A stretch of DNA of 35,991 nt, taken from positions 1 to 35,991 of the forward strand of contig JAAVYP010000012.1 in the NCBI GenBank assembly GCA_022791195.1. The letters are read 5' to 3'. Below are positions 1 to 7,355 of the stretch, piece by piece. Each line of letters begins with the position of its first letter. Within the stretch, counting starts at the first letter, position 1. The DNA is from Clostridiales bacterium. GTDB taxonomy: Bacteria > Bacillota > Clostridia > Oscillospirales > CAG-272. The notes below the pieces were generated by a model, which saw only the letters and a program-made list of their open reading frames with translations, was not told the origin of the DNA and made no database searches. The translations under genes were made by a program, and so were the position numbers.

Positions 1-18
1 GCAATATCTTCATTGATT

Positions 19-765
19 TCATGCGAGATACTGATCAATCGCAACGCTGGAGGCAGAATTTTTATCAACAAACAGGTTGAAGTTTGCGTGCTGCTTCAGC
101 ATCGTTGCAGGAATGTTCGGTGTTAAATCATTTTCAAGGGTATCCTTAATCGCCTGTGCTTTTACTTTGTGCGGCACGCTGGATACAATTACTTTGGATT
201 TCATAATTTCTTTCACCGTCATAGAAACAGCCTGTTTCGGCACATCGTTGATAGTCGGGAACCAGCCCTCGCCGAGCTGCTGCTGGCGGCACTTCTGATC
301 CAAATTAACAATGATATAGGCATTTTCATTTTCAAAATCAGCCGGTGGGTCATTGAAAGCAATGTGTGCGTTCTCGCCAATGCCAATCAGGGCTACATCA
401 ACCGGTGCTTTGCGCAGCTCGGCTGTCAGCGAAGCGATATTGGCTTCAATATCACCATCGGTATTGACATAATGAATTTCTTTTGCATTCACAAAATCAC
501 CAAATCGCTCTTTGATATATTTGCGGAAAGAAGCCGGATGGGTAATCGGCAGATCGACATATTCATCTAAATGGAAAACCTCTACCTTTGACCAATCAAT
601 CTCCTTTTTAATCAATGCCGCAATGGTCTCAAACTGAGAAGCACCCGTTGATAAAACCAATCTGGCGCTGCCGTTTTTCTCAATGGCCTCATTCAACAGC
701 TTAGCGGTTAAATCCGCGGCGCGTTCGCCCAGCTCGAGCGCATTTTCAGACAGTGTAATTTTCAT
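19..765 (-). CDS. nagB: Glucosamine-6-phosphate deaminase
   Basis: Converts glucosamine 6-phosphate to fructose 6-phosphate and ammonia, the last step of N-acetylglucosamine catabolism, in the cytoplasm. The protein is 248 aa when started at the ATG at 765, which follows an AAGGTAAGG ribosome site; a longer form from 786 would start inside the nagA tail and is less likely. Visible family motifs are LSTGASQFE near the N terminus (sugar-phosphate loop), FHLDEY around residue 70, and GIGENAHIAFNDPP, the deaminase active-site loop. That loop has Glu and Asp where the E. coli enzyme has Asp141 and Glu148, a variant I associate with clostridial NagB-like proteins. It is the third gene of the lacI-nagA-nagB unit, 10 bases downstream of nagA. 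6-Phosphogluconolactonase is a related fold, but the GENAHIAFNDP loop and nagA next door favour NagB. Confidence 0.9.
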   Translation of the reverse strand: MKITLSENALELGERAADLTAKLLNEAIEKNGSARLVLSTGASQFETIAALIKKEIDWSKVEVFHLDEYVDLPITHPASFRKYIKERFGDFVNAKEIHYVNTDGDIEANIASLTAELRKAPVDVALIGIGENAHIAFNDPPADFENENAYIIVNLDQKCRQQQLGEGWFPTINDVPKQAVSMTVKEIMKSKVIVSSVPHKVKAQAIKDTLENDLTPNIPATMLKQHANFNLFVDKNSASSVAIDQYLA

Positions 766-775
766 GTTCGTTACC

Positions 776-1960
776 TTACCTTTCATACTGTGTTTTTCCG
801 CCTACCATGGTAAGCTGAATTTCTATATTTTCATCAAAGAGAGTGATATCCGCATCATACCCTGCGGCTAATATCCCTTTGTTTGAAAGCCTCATTGCCT
901 TGGCCGGCGTTTCGCTCGCCATCTTAATAACATCCGGCAGCGGAATATGTGCATAGTCCTTTGCCTTGCGAATCAAAACATCATAAGTCGCCACGCTTCC
1001 GGCAAACGCACTGCGGTCAGGAAGCCAAGCCACTCCATCGGCAATCACAACCGGCGTGCCGGTGTCCTTGCTGCCCAGCATACACTGGGTTCCCTCTTTC
1101 ATACCGGCACCCCGCATGGAATCGGTCACCAACACCATACGGTCTGCGCCCTTTACTTTATAAATTAACTGAAGCAGCTCGGCCGGCAAATGTATGCCGT
1201 CGCAAATGGCCTCACAATAAACATCATCACGCAAAAGGCAAGCTTCTACCGTACCGCCCTTGCGAAATCCATTTTCCCGGTGCACGCCTGACATGCCCGA
1301 GTAAAGATGGGTTGCCACCCGATATCCTGCATCAGCCGCTAAAAGAGCGGTTTGGGCATCCGCATCGGTGTGCGCCATACCGCAGATAAGTCCCTGTGCC
1401 GTCAAATCCTTCGCCATCTGCATACTGCCGGGCAGTTCGGGCGCGGCATCGATACGGCGGATAAACGGATATTCAGCTATCAGCTTTTTATATTCTTCAT
1501 CCGCAGGAGAGCATAGCTGATCAGGCGGCTGCGCACCGCATTGTGCAGGGCTGAAATACGGCCCCTCCAAATGTGCGCCCAAAAAAGCAGCGCCGCCAGC
1601 CGAAGCAAAATCAATCTGCGCCAAAGAATCCAGCGCGGCGCGCACCTGCGAAAACGGCGCGCTCATAGTGGTTGGATACACGCCGGTTACCCCATAACGT
1701 GCATAGGTACGCAAAGCATTGAGCGCCCCATCGCTCTCGGCATCCATAAAGTCATAACCGCCTATGCCGTGGGTATGCAAATCAATAAACCCGGCGCTTG
1801 CATAAGCGCCCTTTGCATCGATCACTTGATCAAAGTCACCCGCTGCGAACGCCTCTTCCGGAAGAACCGCCTCGATTGTATCATTTTGAATCATGATCGC
1901 ATGACGATCAAGCTCTTTTCCCTGCGTAATGATACGCGCATTGATTATTTTTGTTCTCAT
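776..1960 (-). CDS. nagA: N-acetylglucosamine-6-phosphate deacetylase
   Basis: Removes acetate from N-acetylglucosamine 6-phosphate, feeding NagB. The 394-aa protein has the amidohydrolase signature in order: GFIDLHTHGIGG (metal-binding HxH, about residue 57-68), HLEGPYFSP (metal-ligand Glu), MAHTDADAQ and ATHLYSGMSG (metal-binding His residues), a CDGIHLP substrate loop, and LVTDSMRGAGM, which holds the catalytic Asp. Length is normal for NagA (about 380-400 aa). The ATG overlaps the TGA of the upstream LacI gene by 4 bases (ATGA), so translation is probably coupled. The local ribosome site is weak, which fits coupling. All key residues are present, so activity is likely. Confidence 0.95.
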   Translation of the reverse strand: MRTKIINARIITQGKELDRHAIMIQNDTIEAVLPEEAFAAGDFDQVIDAKGAYASAGFIDLHTHGIGGYDFMDAESDGALNALRTYARYGVTGVYPTTMSAPFSQVRAALDSLAQIDFASAGGAAFLGAHLEGPYFSPAQCGAQPPDQLCSPADEEYKKLIAEYPFIRRIDAAPELPGSMQMAKDLTAQGLICGMAHTDADAQTALLAADAGYRVATHLYSGMSGVHRENGFRKGGTVEACLLRDDVYCEAICDGIHLPAELLQLIYKVKGADRMVLVTDSMRGAGMKEGTQCMLGSKDTGTPVVIADGVAWLPDRSAFAGSVATYDVLIRKAKDYAHIPLPDVIKMASETPAKAMRLSNKGILAAGYDADITLFDENIEIQLTMVGGKTQYER

Positions 1961-2934
1961 GTTGTTTCTTTTTCAATTAATTCACTGTTGATTATATATT
2001 TTTTTGCGACCGGCTTGCCTGCCAAAAGATCGATCAGCATAGATACGCCCAAAATACAAAGCTCATCTACCTTATTATCAACCGTACTAATACGCGGTGT
2101 AGAACATTCAGAAAGAATCGAATTATCGTAACCCATCACACTGAGGGATTCGGGCACGCTCCTTCCCAAATCAGAAGCAGCCTTGATCACGCCGACGGCT
2201 AATTCATCCACCGAGGTAAGCACCGCCGAAATGTCCGGATTTTCGCTTAATATGCGTTTTGCTTCGCTGTGCGCTGCCTCAATAGTGCGCGGGCAATTAT
2301 AAACAAACTGCTTCTCTTTCGGCAATCCGCAACGGGCCAGTCCGCGATAAAATCCTGTCAGCTTAGCTGTACCATTGATGGTATCCGAATCGTTTAAATA
2401 CAAAAACGTACGCCGGCCCTTTTTATATAAATTACAGACAGCTCGCTCTACAGTTGCTGCATCATCGCAAAAAATATTATAGCAGACCTCGTTCTCAGTC
2501 TCTAAATTGATTGTCAAAATAGGAATGCCATCCGGCGCAAACAGATCCTTATCTGCTTTACGAAAAATAGAACCAATCGTAAAAATAGCATCTACTTTGC
2601 GGGAACACAGCGAGCGAATGTATCGCTTCACGCCCGTCATTTCTTCCCCCACGCTATACAAAATAATATCATAGTCCATCGCACGAAGCCGCTGCTCCAG
2701 AACCGAAACCGCGCGCATATAATACAGGTCGTCAATCTGGGCTACCAAAATGCCCACTAACTTCATGCTGCCAATATTCATACCCTGCGCATAAGGATTT
2801 GGCTGGTATCCTGTTTTTTTCAGTACATCATTGACCCGCGCACGGGTTTTCCGGCTTACTGGCCCGCCATTGATGACCCGCGATACAGTCGCGGTCGACA
2901 CATCGGCCAGCTTGGCTATATCATAAATATTCAT
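1957..2934 (-). CDS. LacI-family repressor of the nag operon
   Basis: A DNA-binding sugar-responsive regulator of about 325 aa. The first 50 residues form the LacI helix-turn-helix and hinge (IYDIAKLADVSTATVSRVIN, then YQPNPYAQGM), followed by a periplasmic-binding-protein-like effector domain that starts at KLVGILVAQI. I chose the ATG at 2934 because a GGGATGGAG ribosome site lies six bases upstream and because LacI proteins begin with this motif; ATG 2937 is also possible and an upstream extension to 2970 is unlikely. It is the first gene of the operon with nagA and nagB, and its promoter lies between two LacI-type operators (3046-3059 and 3112-3125). The inference is autoregulation with an amino-sugar phosphate as effector. 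The actual ligand cannot be read from sequence. Confidence 0.88.
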   Translation of the reverse strand: MNIYDIAKLADVSTATVSRVINGGPVSRKTRARVNDVLKKTGYQPNPYAQGMNIGSMKLVGILVAQIDDLYYMRAVSVLEQRLRAMDYDIILYSVGEEMTGVKRYIRSLCSRKVDAIFTIGSIFRKADKDLFAPDGIPILTINLETENEVCYNIFCDDAATVERAVCNLYKKGRRTFLYLNDSDTINGTAKLTGFYRGLARCGLPKEKQFVYNCPRTIEAAHSEAKRILSENPDISAVLTSVDELAVGVIKAASDLGRSVPESLSVMGYDNSILSECSTPRISTVDNKVDELCILGVSMLIDLLAGKPVAKKYIINSELIEKETT

Positions 2935-3045
2935 CATAATCTCCATCCCGCTGTCAAAGCGGCGGCACAAAATCGTTATGAAACGGATTTTTTCTTTATT
3001 AAACCAAATTGCTCCACTTTGACTTTTCGTTTTGCGCTTTCATAA

Positions 3046-3059
3046 TGTAACCGTTTACA
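3046..3059. promoter_or_regulatory. LacI/cre-type operator O1
   Basis: TGTAACCGTTTACA fits the cre/LacI consensus TGWAANCGNTNWCA at every position. It overlaps the predicted start site of the lacI-nagA-nagB promoter, so binding should block transcription initiation. The local LacI protein or CcpA could both bind. Confidence 0.75.
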
Positions 3060-3064
3060 TTTAC

Positions 3065-3093
3065 AGTTTACAATATTTTTTGCATCATGTCAA
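3065..3093 (-). promoter_or_regulatory. SigA promoter of lacI-nagA-nagB
   Basis: On the minus strand TTGACA (3093-3088), a 17-base spacer and TAAACT (3070-3065) preceded by a TG. Transcription should start near 3058, about 120 bases before the LacI ATG. The promoter lies exactly between two LacI-type operators whose centres are 66 bp apart. Confidence 0.8.
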
Positions 3094-3111
3094 GGGAAAA
3101 CGCGCAATAAT

Positions 3112-3125
3112 TGTAAGCGTTTACA
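3112..3125. promoter_or_regulatory. LacI/cre-type operator O2
   Basis: TGTAAGCGTTTACA is a near-perfect palindrome with the central CG of LacI-family operators. It lies 18 bases upstream of the -35 box. Together with O1 it could support a repression loop or cooperative binding. Confidence 0.75.
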
Positions 3126-3135
3126 AAAAAACAAA

Positions 3136-3173
3136 AAAAGAAGTCTGCATACATGCATATGCAGACTTCTTTT
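3136..3173 (-). terminator. Terminator after the DUF4838 gene
   Basis: A perfect stem of 16 bp (arms 3136-3151 and 3158-3173) with a 6-base loop. On the minus strand it is followed by a T-rich run (3125-3139 complement). It ends the DUF4838 transcript just before the nag promoter region. The plus strand has only a short T run. Confidence 0.88.
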
Positions 3174-3194
3174 GAACACATCATAAGAGACATT

Positions 3195-5078
3195 TTATTC
3201 AAAAATAAACCATTTATCCGGTGTGAAATCTTTCACATCGGTATTGGTGATCGGAAATGCGATGCCATAACCGGGATCATTGTGACGGAAGCTGTCAAAA
3301 TGCACTGCCATGTAAGCCAGCTCGCCCGAAGCATCCTCATACTCTTGGAACCGCTGCACCGTTTCCCGGTTCAGATTGGCCGGGTCGGCCGTTTCAATTT
3401 CCGAATAGCGGAACGCCATACGCATCAGCCGAATATTGTTGCGGGCATGCGCATCTTCGGCCGCTGCCAACGCTTCTTCAAACAAATCATATACTTTCGC
3501 TTTATCGACATGCTCGATCATATATTTGCCGGCAAAACCGATAATCTCTTCTCCGTCAAGTGCCTCTTCCATCAAACGAATCGCCTTGGCCACAGCAGAT
3601 CCGCCCGCGCCAAACAGCTTGCATAATGCATTCAGATTATCCTCAAAAGACAAACTGGCATCATAAGCGGTGCGCCCAAAGGTATAAAGATTCATCAAAT
3701 GGTTCCACAAATTAAAGCACTCAATCTGCGTGCCCGCACCCGAGATATCAAGCGCGGCAAAGCGCTGCCAAATGGCTTGAATTTCATCTGCCATAGGAAT
3801 AATGCGCTGCCGGTTGCCGTATACACCCATATAATAGTCATAATAAACAACATCAGCACCGGCTTTTTTCCAACGAAGTATATTGGTTTCGAACTCGGTT
3901 TCCGATAAGCAGGTACCGTCCGGCTTGCCGCATTTTCTCTGTTCTTTAGCCCATGCAGCCTCATCGATTTGCAGACAATTTTCAAGCTGAACATCTTCAG
4001 GGCATTCCCACAAATCAACATAAACAAGCATATCGATTTTGATCTGCGGACAAGCGGCGCTCACCCGCTTTGCCACTTCGTTCTGAAAATATGTATAGTT
4101 CTCTACCTTGCTGTAGTTTTTACATTTTTCACAGGAGCACTGCTCGAAAATGCCATCGTTCGGCCAAAAAGCGATGGTATCAACCAGCGGGTTTTCTTTC
4201 ACCCAGCGAATCAGATTCTGACTGATTTGCTCGATACAATCTATATTGCGGGAACAATAAATCCACTGGCCGGTATGGTCGTCCTTATTTTGGGGCGTAA
4301 AGCGTGTTCCGTCTGCATTCAGCCGATAATACTCCGGGTGGGTTTCGGCGTAAGCCTCGGTAAAATACTCATTGCCGAAATAGGGCAGCCACATGCGGGA
4401 AGATTCATGATGGCCAACGCTCAGCCGAATACCGCGCTTTTCAAATTCTTCGAGCAAGTCCATTTTTTTGTAAGCCTCATACACGCTTGCCCAGGTGAGA
4501 ATACGGTTGTACCGGTTTTTAGCCAGCCAATCGATAAACGGCTTATTTAATTGATGATAAGGATTGCCGGCTGCCTCTCCATACTGAATAATGGCGGTAC
4601 GGTACGGACGATCGGCCCCCGCCTTAACATAACGGTCATCAGCAAGTGTAAAATTCTCATAGACAGGCACGCACTCGCCCGCACAAACGTCCGGCGCACT
4701 GTACGCAGCCAGTGTACAGCCCATATAGCGCTCTAAAAATTCATAAACCGCGTACACGGTGCCCCGCTGCGCGTCATCCTTTCCCTCACTGCCGGCCAAG
4801 AGGACGACATCCCCCTTGATATCAATCAAAATGCCCTCTGCACCGGTCAACAGATTATCAAATTGTGACGGCGAAAGCAGCGAAGCTGCAGCTGCATTGC
4901 GGGCAGGGCTGCCAATCAGGAATACATTGGCTTCCTCGTCACTCGTTTCGACAAGCGACGCTTCAATACCAAGCATACGCTTCAAATAGACCGCTAATTC
5001 TTCGGCCGCAAACTTTTCGCGCGCCGTTGGCTCTTTGGGCAAAATAATATTCGTTTTTTTGTTTGTTGAAAGAATCAT
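3195..5078 (-). CDS. DUF4838 (GH163-like) glycoside hydrolase
   Basis: A 627-aa protein with two parts. Residues 1 to about 110 resemble the alpha/beta domain found at the N terminus of GH20 and GH67 enzymes (PTAREKFAAEELAVYLKRML). The rest is a TIM-barrel DUF4838 domain with the hallmark FWPNDG followed by a CSCEKC cluster, then a WECPED segment. From memory, DUF4838 contains CAZy family GH163, endo-beta-N-acetylglucosaminidases acting on complex N-glycans. There is no signal peptide, so this copy should act in the cytoplasm on imported oligosaccharides. The ATG at 5078 has an AAAGGCGG site; a longer form from 5120 lacks support. The adjacent nagA-nagB genes would consume released GlcNAc. 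The exact bond cleaved is not known. Confidence 0.75.
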   Translation of the reverse strand: MILSTNKKTNIILPKEPTAREKFAAEELAVYLKRMLGIEASLVETSDEEANVFLIGSPARNAAAASLLSPSQFDNLLTGAEGILIDIKGDVVLLAGSEGKDDAQRGTVYAVYEFLERYMGCTLAAYSAPDVCAGECVPVYENFTLADDRYVKAGADRPYRTAIIQYGEAAGNPYHQLNKPFIDWLAKNRYNRILTWASVYEAYKKMDLLEEFEKRGIRLSVGHHESSRMWLPYFGNEYFTEAYAETHPEYYRLNADGTRFTPQNKDDHTGQWIYCSRNIDCIEQISQNLIRWVKENPLVDTIAFWPNDGIFEQCSCEKCKNYSKVENYTYFQNEVAKRVSAACPQIKIDMLVYVDLWECPEDVQLENCLQIDEAAWAKEQRKCGKPDGTCLSETEFETNILRWKKAGADVVYYDYYMGVYGNRQRIIPMADEIQAIWQRFAALDISGAGTQIECFNLWNHLMNLYTFGRTAYDASLSFEDNLNALCKLFGAGGSAVAKAIRLMEEALDGEEIIGFAGKYMIEHVDKAKVYDLFEEALAAAEDAHARNNIRLMRMAFRYSEIETADPANLNRETVQRFQEYEDASGELAYMAVHFDSFRHNDPGYGIAFPITNTDVKDFTPDKWFIFE

Positions 5079-5108
5079 GTGGAATCCGCCTTTATGTGTA
5101 TATTTCCA

Positions 5109-5129
5109 ATCTGTTTTCAAAAAACAGAT
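5109..5129. repeat. Leader hairpin upstream of the DUF4838 gene
   Basis: A perfect 9-bp inverted repeat, ATCTGTTTT and AAAACAGAT around a 3-base loop. It lies 30 bases before the start codon of the DUF4838 gene, in its mRNA leader. There is no U tract after it on the minus strand, so it is not a terminator. It may be an mRNA stability element or an operator. Confidence 0.5.
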
Positions 5130-5185
5130 GACATTGGACCAACCGATTTGTTGCTAAACAAAATCTCATAAAAAATGTAGCTAAC

Positions 5186-5273
5186 CAATACACGCCTGCA
5201 TTTGCTGGCGTTTATCGTATCATAGATCGTTTTATTAAACAATATACGCCTGCGTTTGCCGGCGTTTATTGTA
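5186..5273. repeat. Two 34-bp imperfect palindromes (5186-5219 and 5240-5273)
   Basis: Two copies, 54 bp apart start to start, match at 30 of 34 positions, and all four differences are transitions. Each copy is itself an inverted repeat: CAATA, ACGCC and GC arms mirror GC, GGCGT and TATTG or its variant, with single mismatches between. They lie upstream of the DUF4838 gene and flank a weak promoter candidate. They are probably operators for an unidentified regulator, or hairpins in DNA or RNA. Confidence 0.7.
5214..5242 (-). promoter_or_regulatory. Candidate promoter of the DUF4838 gene
   Basis: On the minus strand TTGTTT, 17 bases, TACGAT. Both boxes are poor matches, but the -35 overlaps the start of the right palindrome (5240-5273) and the -10 overlaps the end of the left one (5186-5219), which would explain regulation by a protein binding them. 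The leader would be about 130 bases. Confidence 0.35.
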
Positions 5274-5294
5274 CCGCAAAGTTTTAGTTCTCTT

Positions 5295-5389
5295 GAAATG
5301 TAACGGTGCCAGTTTACCTGGCAGGCCGTGCCCGCTGCACGGCCAGTTACATTTCTTAAGACAAAGCCGTAAGGCTTTTTCTTAGTGTA
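5295..5389 (+). ncRNA. Structured module 1: three-way junction plus GUAA hairpin
   Basis: Helices seen directly: P1 5295-5304 with 5346-5355 (10 bp); P2 5307-5312 with 5318-5323; P3 5324-5330 with 5338-5344; P4 5357-5384, an 11-bp stem with one C.U mismatch, capped by GTAA and followed by T-rich sequence. P1 encloses P2 and P3 as a three-way junction. The plus strand is preferred because GUAA is a GNRA tetraloop and the GGCTTTTTCTT tail looks like an intrinsic terminator. A second module with the same architecture follows. No known RNA family was recognised, and I saw no obvious promoter directly upstream. Confidence 0.5.
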
Positions 5390-5410
5390 CCTTCATCCTT
5401 TTAGCAATCT

Positions 5411-5507
5411 GAAAATTTGGCGGTTCTGTCGTTAGACAGAATGCTGTTTGTCTAAAACAGCAAGTCAAATTTTTCAAGACAAAGCCGTAAGGCTTTTTCT
5501 TAGTGTA
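5411..5507 (+). ncRNA. Structured module 2: paralogue of module 1
   Basis: Same order of helices as module 1: P1 5411-5419 with 5466-5475 (one bulge); P2 5424-5430 with 5435-5441; P3 5442-5449 with 5455-5462; then P4 in 5476-5501. The last 32 bases (5476-5507) are identical to 5358-5389 in module 1, but P1-P3 have different sequences that still pair. Conserved structure over changed sequence supports a functional RNA or a structured DNA element. Spacing between modules is about 117 bases. Confidence 0.5.
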
Positions 5508-5603
5508 TCACAAGAATACAATTTTTGCAACGGCAAGCCGTATGCCGAATCACCGCTTTATATATAAATCTGTTGTTCCGTATAGAAAACCATAAAAAAA
5601 GAT

Positions 5604-5828
5604 TTACACACGCTTCGTTTTGCGTTTCGGCCTCACTATGCTTGCATGCACAAGGGTTTTTAGCATAACCGAAGGCAACAGCACCGAACAGGTGCACCCA
5701 TGGGCCGGACAATCATACCAAGCGCCGCACAGCGCTGCCTCTTCGGACAACTGATTGTCCGCACGCAAGTGCATATATTCACCGTGTTTAGTACACTTAG
5801 GGCGCTCGATTAACGCGTTATATTTCAT
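5604..5828 (-). CDS. Small Cys/His-rich protein, possible zinc binding
   Basis: A 74-aa protein. The ATG at 5828 is preceded by a very strong GGGAGGGGG ribosome site, which is the main reason to call it a gene. It contains PKCTKHGEYMH near residue 11, then ALCGAWYDC, PAHGCTC and a basic tail (RPKRKTKRV). The spacing of Cys and His pairs suggests one small zinc-binding site. There is no signal peptide. It is transcribed away from the MATE gene, and its upstream DNA overlaps the MATE promoter. I do not recognise a family, and function is unknown. Confidence 0.6.
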   Translation of the reverse strand: MKYNALIERPKCTKHGEYMHLRADNQLSEEAALCGAWYDCPAHGCTCSVLLPSVMLKTLVHASIVRPKRKTKRV

Positions 5829-5862
5829 TTGACCCCCTCCCAAGCGGCACATCCCCTTTTCC

Positions 5863-5891
5863 TTGACAACGCACATAGTTTCGGCTATAAT
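5863..5891 (+). promoter_or_regulatory. Consensus SigA promoter of the MATE gene
   Basis: TTGACA, exactly 17 bases, TATAAT: a perfect consensus promoter. Transcription should start near 5898, 48 bases before the MATE ATG, which leaves no room for a riboswitch. No operator is evident beyond the short palindrome CTATAATAG over the -10 box. Confidence 0.92.
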
Positions 5892-5945
5892 AGTTAATTC
5901 ATTGTCCAATTTTCCAAACATTGATAAATCCGAAAGCGAGGTATT

Positions 5946-7292
5946 ATGCAGAATCAATTAGCCAAAGATTTCCATTTCCATTCTTTACTCACCTATGCAC
6001 TGCCCACAATCTTAATGATGGTTTTCATGTCCATGTATACCATTGTGGACGGCATATTTGTCTCTAAATTGGTCAACACCAATGCATTAGCGGCCGTTAA
6101 TATCGTTTTTCCGATCATTAACGTCGTCATGGCCATCGGCATTATGATCGGCACCGGCGGCAGTGCCATCACCGCACGCAAAATGGGCGAGGGCCGCCCG
6201 GGCGAAGCAAGACAGGATTTTACGCTGCTTGTCATCATCGGCGTTCTTTTGGGCGGTGTGTTAACCATAACCGGTCTTGTATTTTTGGACCCGCTTTTGC
6301 ATTTTTTAGGCACCAATGAAGCCACCTATGACTTTGGCCGGCAATATGCCGGTCTTATGCTGCTTTTCGCTGTCCCTTCGATTCTGCAAATGCTCTTTCA
6401 AATGTTTTTTGTTACCGCCGGTAAACCAGCACTCGGTCTCACCGTAACCATTCTGGCCGGCTGCGCGAACATGCTTTTTGACTACCTGTTCATTGCCATT
6501 TTCCACTGGGGCATTGCCGGGGCTGCCATTGCCACCGGCATCGGTTATCTGATTCCCTCTCTGTTTGGTCTTACCTGGTTCAACGTCTGCCGAAAAGGCA
6601 CCTTGTATTTTGTGCGCCCCATCAAAAACCGCGGTGTCATTCTGCACACCTTCTTAAACGGTTCCTCTGAAATGGTAACCAATCTTTCCGCCGCGATCAT
6701 TACTTACTTATTCAACATCATGATGATGCGGTATTTAGGCGAAAACGGAGTCGCCGCCATTACCATTGTCCTCTATATTGAATTCTTTTTAAGCGCGGTG
6801 TATCTCGGTTTTTCATCGGGTATTGCGCCCATTTTAAGCTTCAACTATGGTGAAGGAAATATCCCTCGCTTAAAAAGACTCTTTCGCATCAGTATCTTCT
6901 TCATCATCGGCTGCCAAGCTGTCTCGTTTCTAATTTCTGTTCTTTTTGCGGGGCCGTTAGTCGGCCTCTTTGCGCCGAGAGCCGGAGAAGTTTTCGCGCT
7001 CGCTGTACACGGTTTTTATCTTTATGCAGCATGCTATCTTTTCCGCGGCATTAATATATTTGCCTCCAGCCTTTTCACCGCCCTTTCAGACGGTATCACC
7101 TCTGCTGTATTATCCCTTATGCGGACGTTTGTACTCATTCTTCCCGGTCTGCTCCTGCTGCCGCACATCATGGGGGCAGACGGCATTTGGATTGCCGTGC
7201 CGCTTGCCGAGGTACTCAGCGTTATTTTGTCTATCCTCTGCTTCATACGGCTTTTCAGGACAAAACTAAAAACATCCCTCTCATTGTCTTAA
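5946..7292 (+). CDS. MATE-family multidrug efflux transporter
   Basis: A 448-aa integral membrane protein with about 12 hydrophobic segments in two repeated halves, typical of MATE drug or metabolite antiporters that use Na+ or H+. Family features are the N-terminal segment PTILMMVFMSMYTIVDGIFVSKLV, split by the standard DGIFVS motif, then GTGGSAITARKMGEG in the first half and the matching SSGIAPILSFNYGEGN in the second half. The last motif is typical of the MepA/NorM-like clade in Firmicutes. The ATG at 5946 has a GCGAGG site. It is a single-gene unit from a consensus promoter to a terminator overlapping its stop codon. Substrate cannot be inferred. Confidence 0.92.
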   Translation: MQNQLAKDFHFHSLLTYALPTILMMVFMSMYTIVDGIFVSKLVNTNALAAVNIVFPIINVVMAIGIMIGTGGSAITARKMGEGRPGEARQDFTLLVIIGVLLGGVLTITGLVFLDPLLHFLGTNEATYDFGRQYAGLMLLFAVPSILQMLFQMFFVTAGKPALGLTVTILAGCANMLFDYLFIAIFHWGIAGAAIATGIGYLIPSLFGLTWFNVCRKGTLYFVRPIKNRGVILHTFLNGSSEMVTNLSAAIITYLFNIMMMRYLGENGVAAITIVLYIEFFLSAVYLGFSSGIAPILSFNYGEGNIPRLKRLFRISIFFIIGCQAVSFLISVLFAGPLVGLFAPRAGEVFALAVHGFYLYAACYLFRGINIFASSLFTALSDGITSAVLSLMRTFVLILPGLLLLPHIMGADGIWIAVPLAEVLSVILSILCFIRLFRTKLKTSLSLS

Positions 7293-7319
7293 AAAGGACT
7301 GTTTTATACAGCCCTTTTT
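7291..7319. terminator. Terminator after the MATE gene
   Basis: Arms AAAAAGGACTG (7291-7301) and CAGCCCTTTTT (7309-7319) pair with one A.C mismatch; T runs follow on both strands. It overlaps the MATE stop codon and probably also ends the convergent mgl transcript. Confidence 0.8.
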
Positions 7320-7355
7320 CTTTTTGATGAAATAAATACAGACTTGTAAATGGCT

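Noticed and set aside
949-1389. Plus-strand open frame inside nagA
   Set aside because: Antisense to intact nagA codons, no ribosome site, and composition rich in His, Pro and Arg, as expected from a shadow frame.
3046-3125. Calling both operators as CcpA cre sites only
   Set aside because: They fit cre, but a LacI-family gene is the first gene of the unit they control, so assignment to CcpA alone is not justified.
5186-5507. A riboswitch (for example guanidine type) controlling the MATE pump
   Set aside because: The MATE gene has a perfect promoter at 5863-5891 with only a 48-base leader, and the hairpin loops here lack the ACGR loops of guanidine-II or any other motif I know.
5186-5507. 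A CRISPR array
   Set aside because: Only two copies of each repeat, unequal spacing, no spacer pattern and no cas genes in the window.
5829-5957. A longer form of the small Cys-rich protein starting at 5957
   Set aside because: The extension overlaps the MATE promoter and start, has no family features, and the strong ribosome site supports the ATG at 5828.
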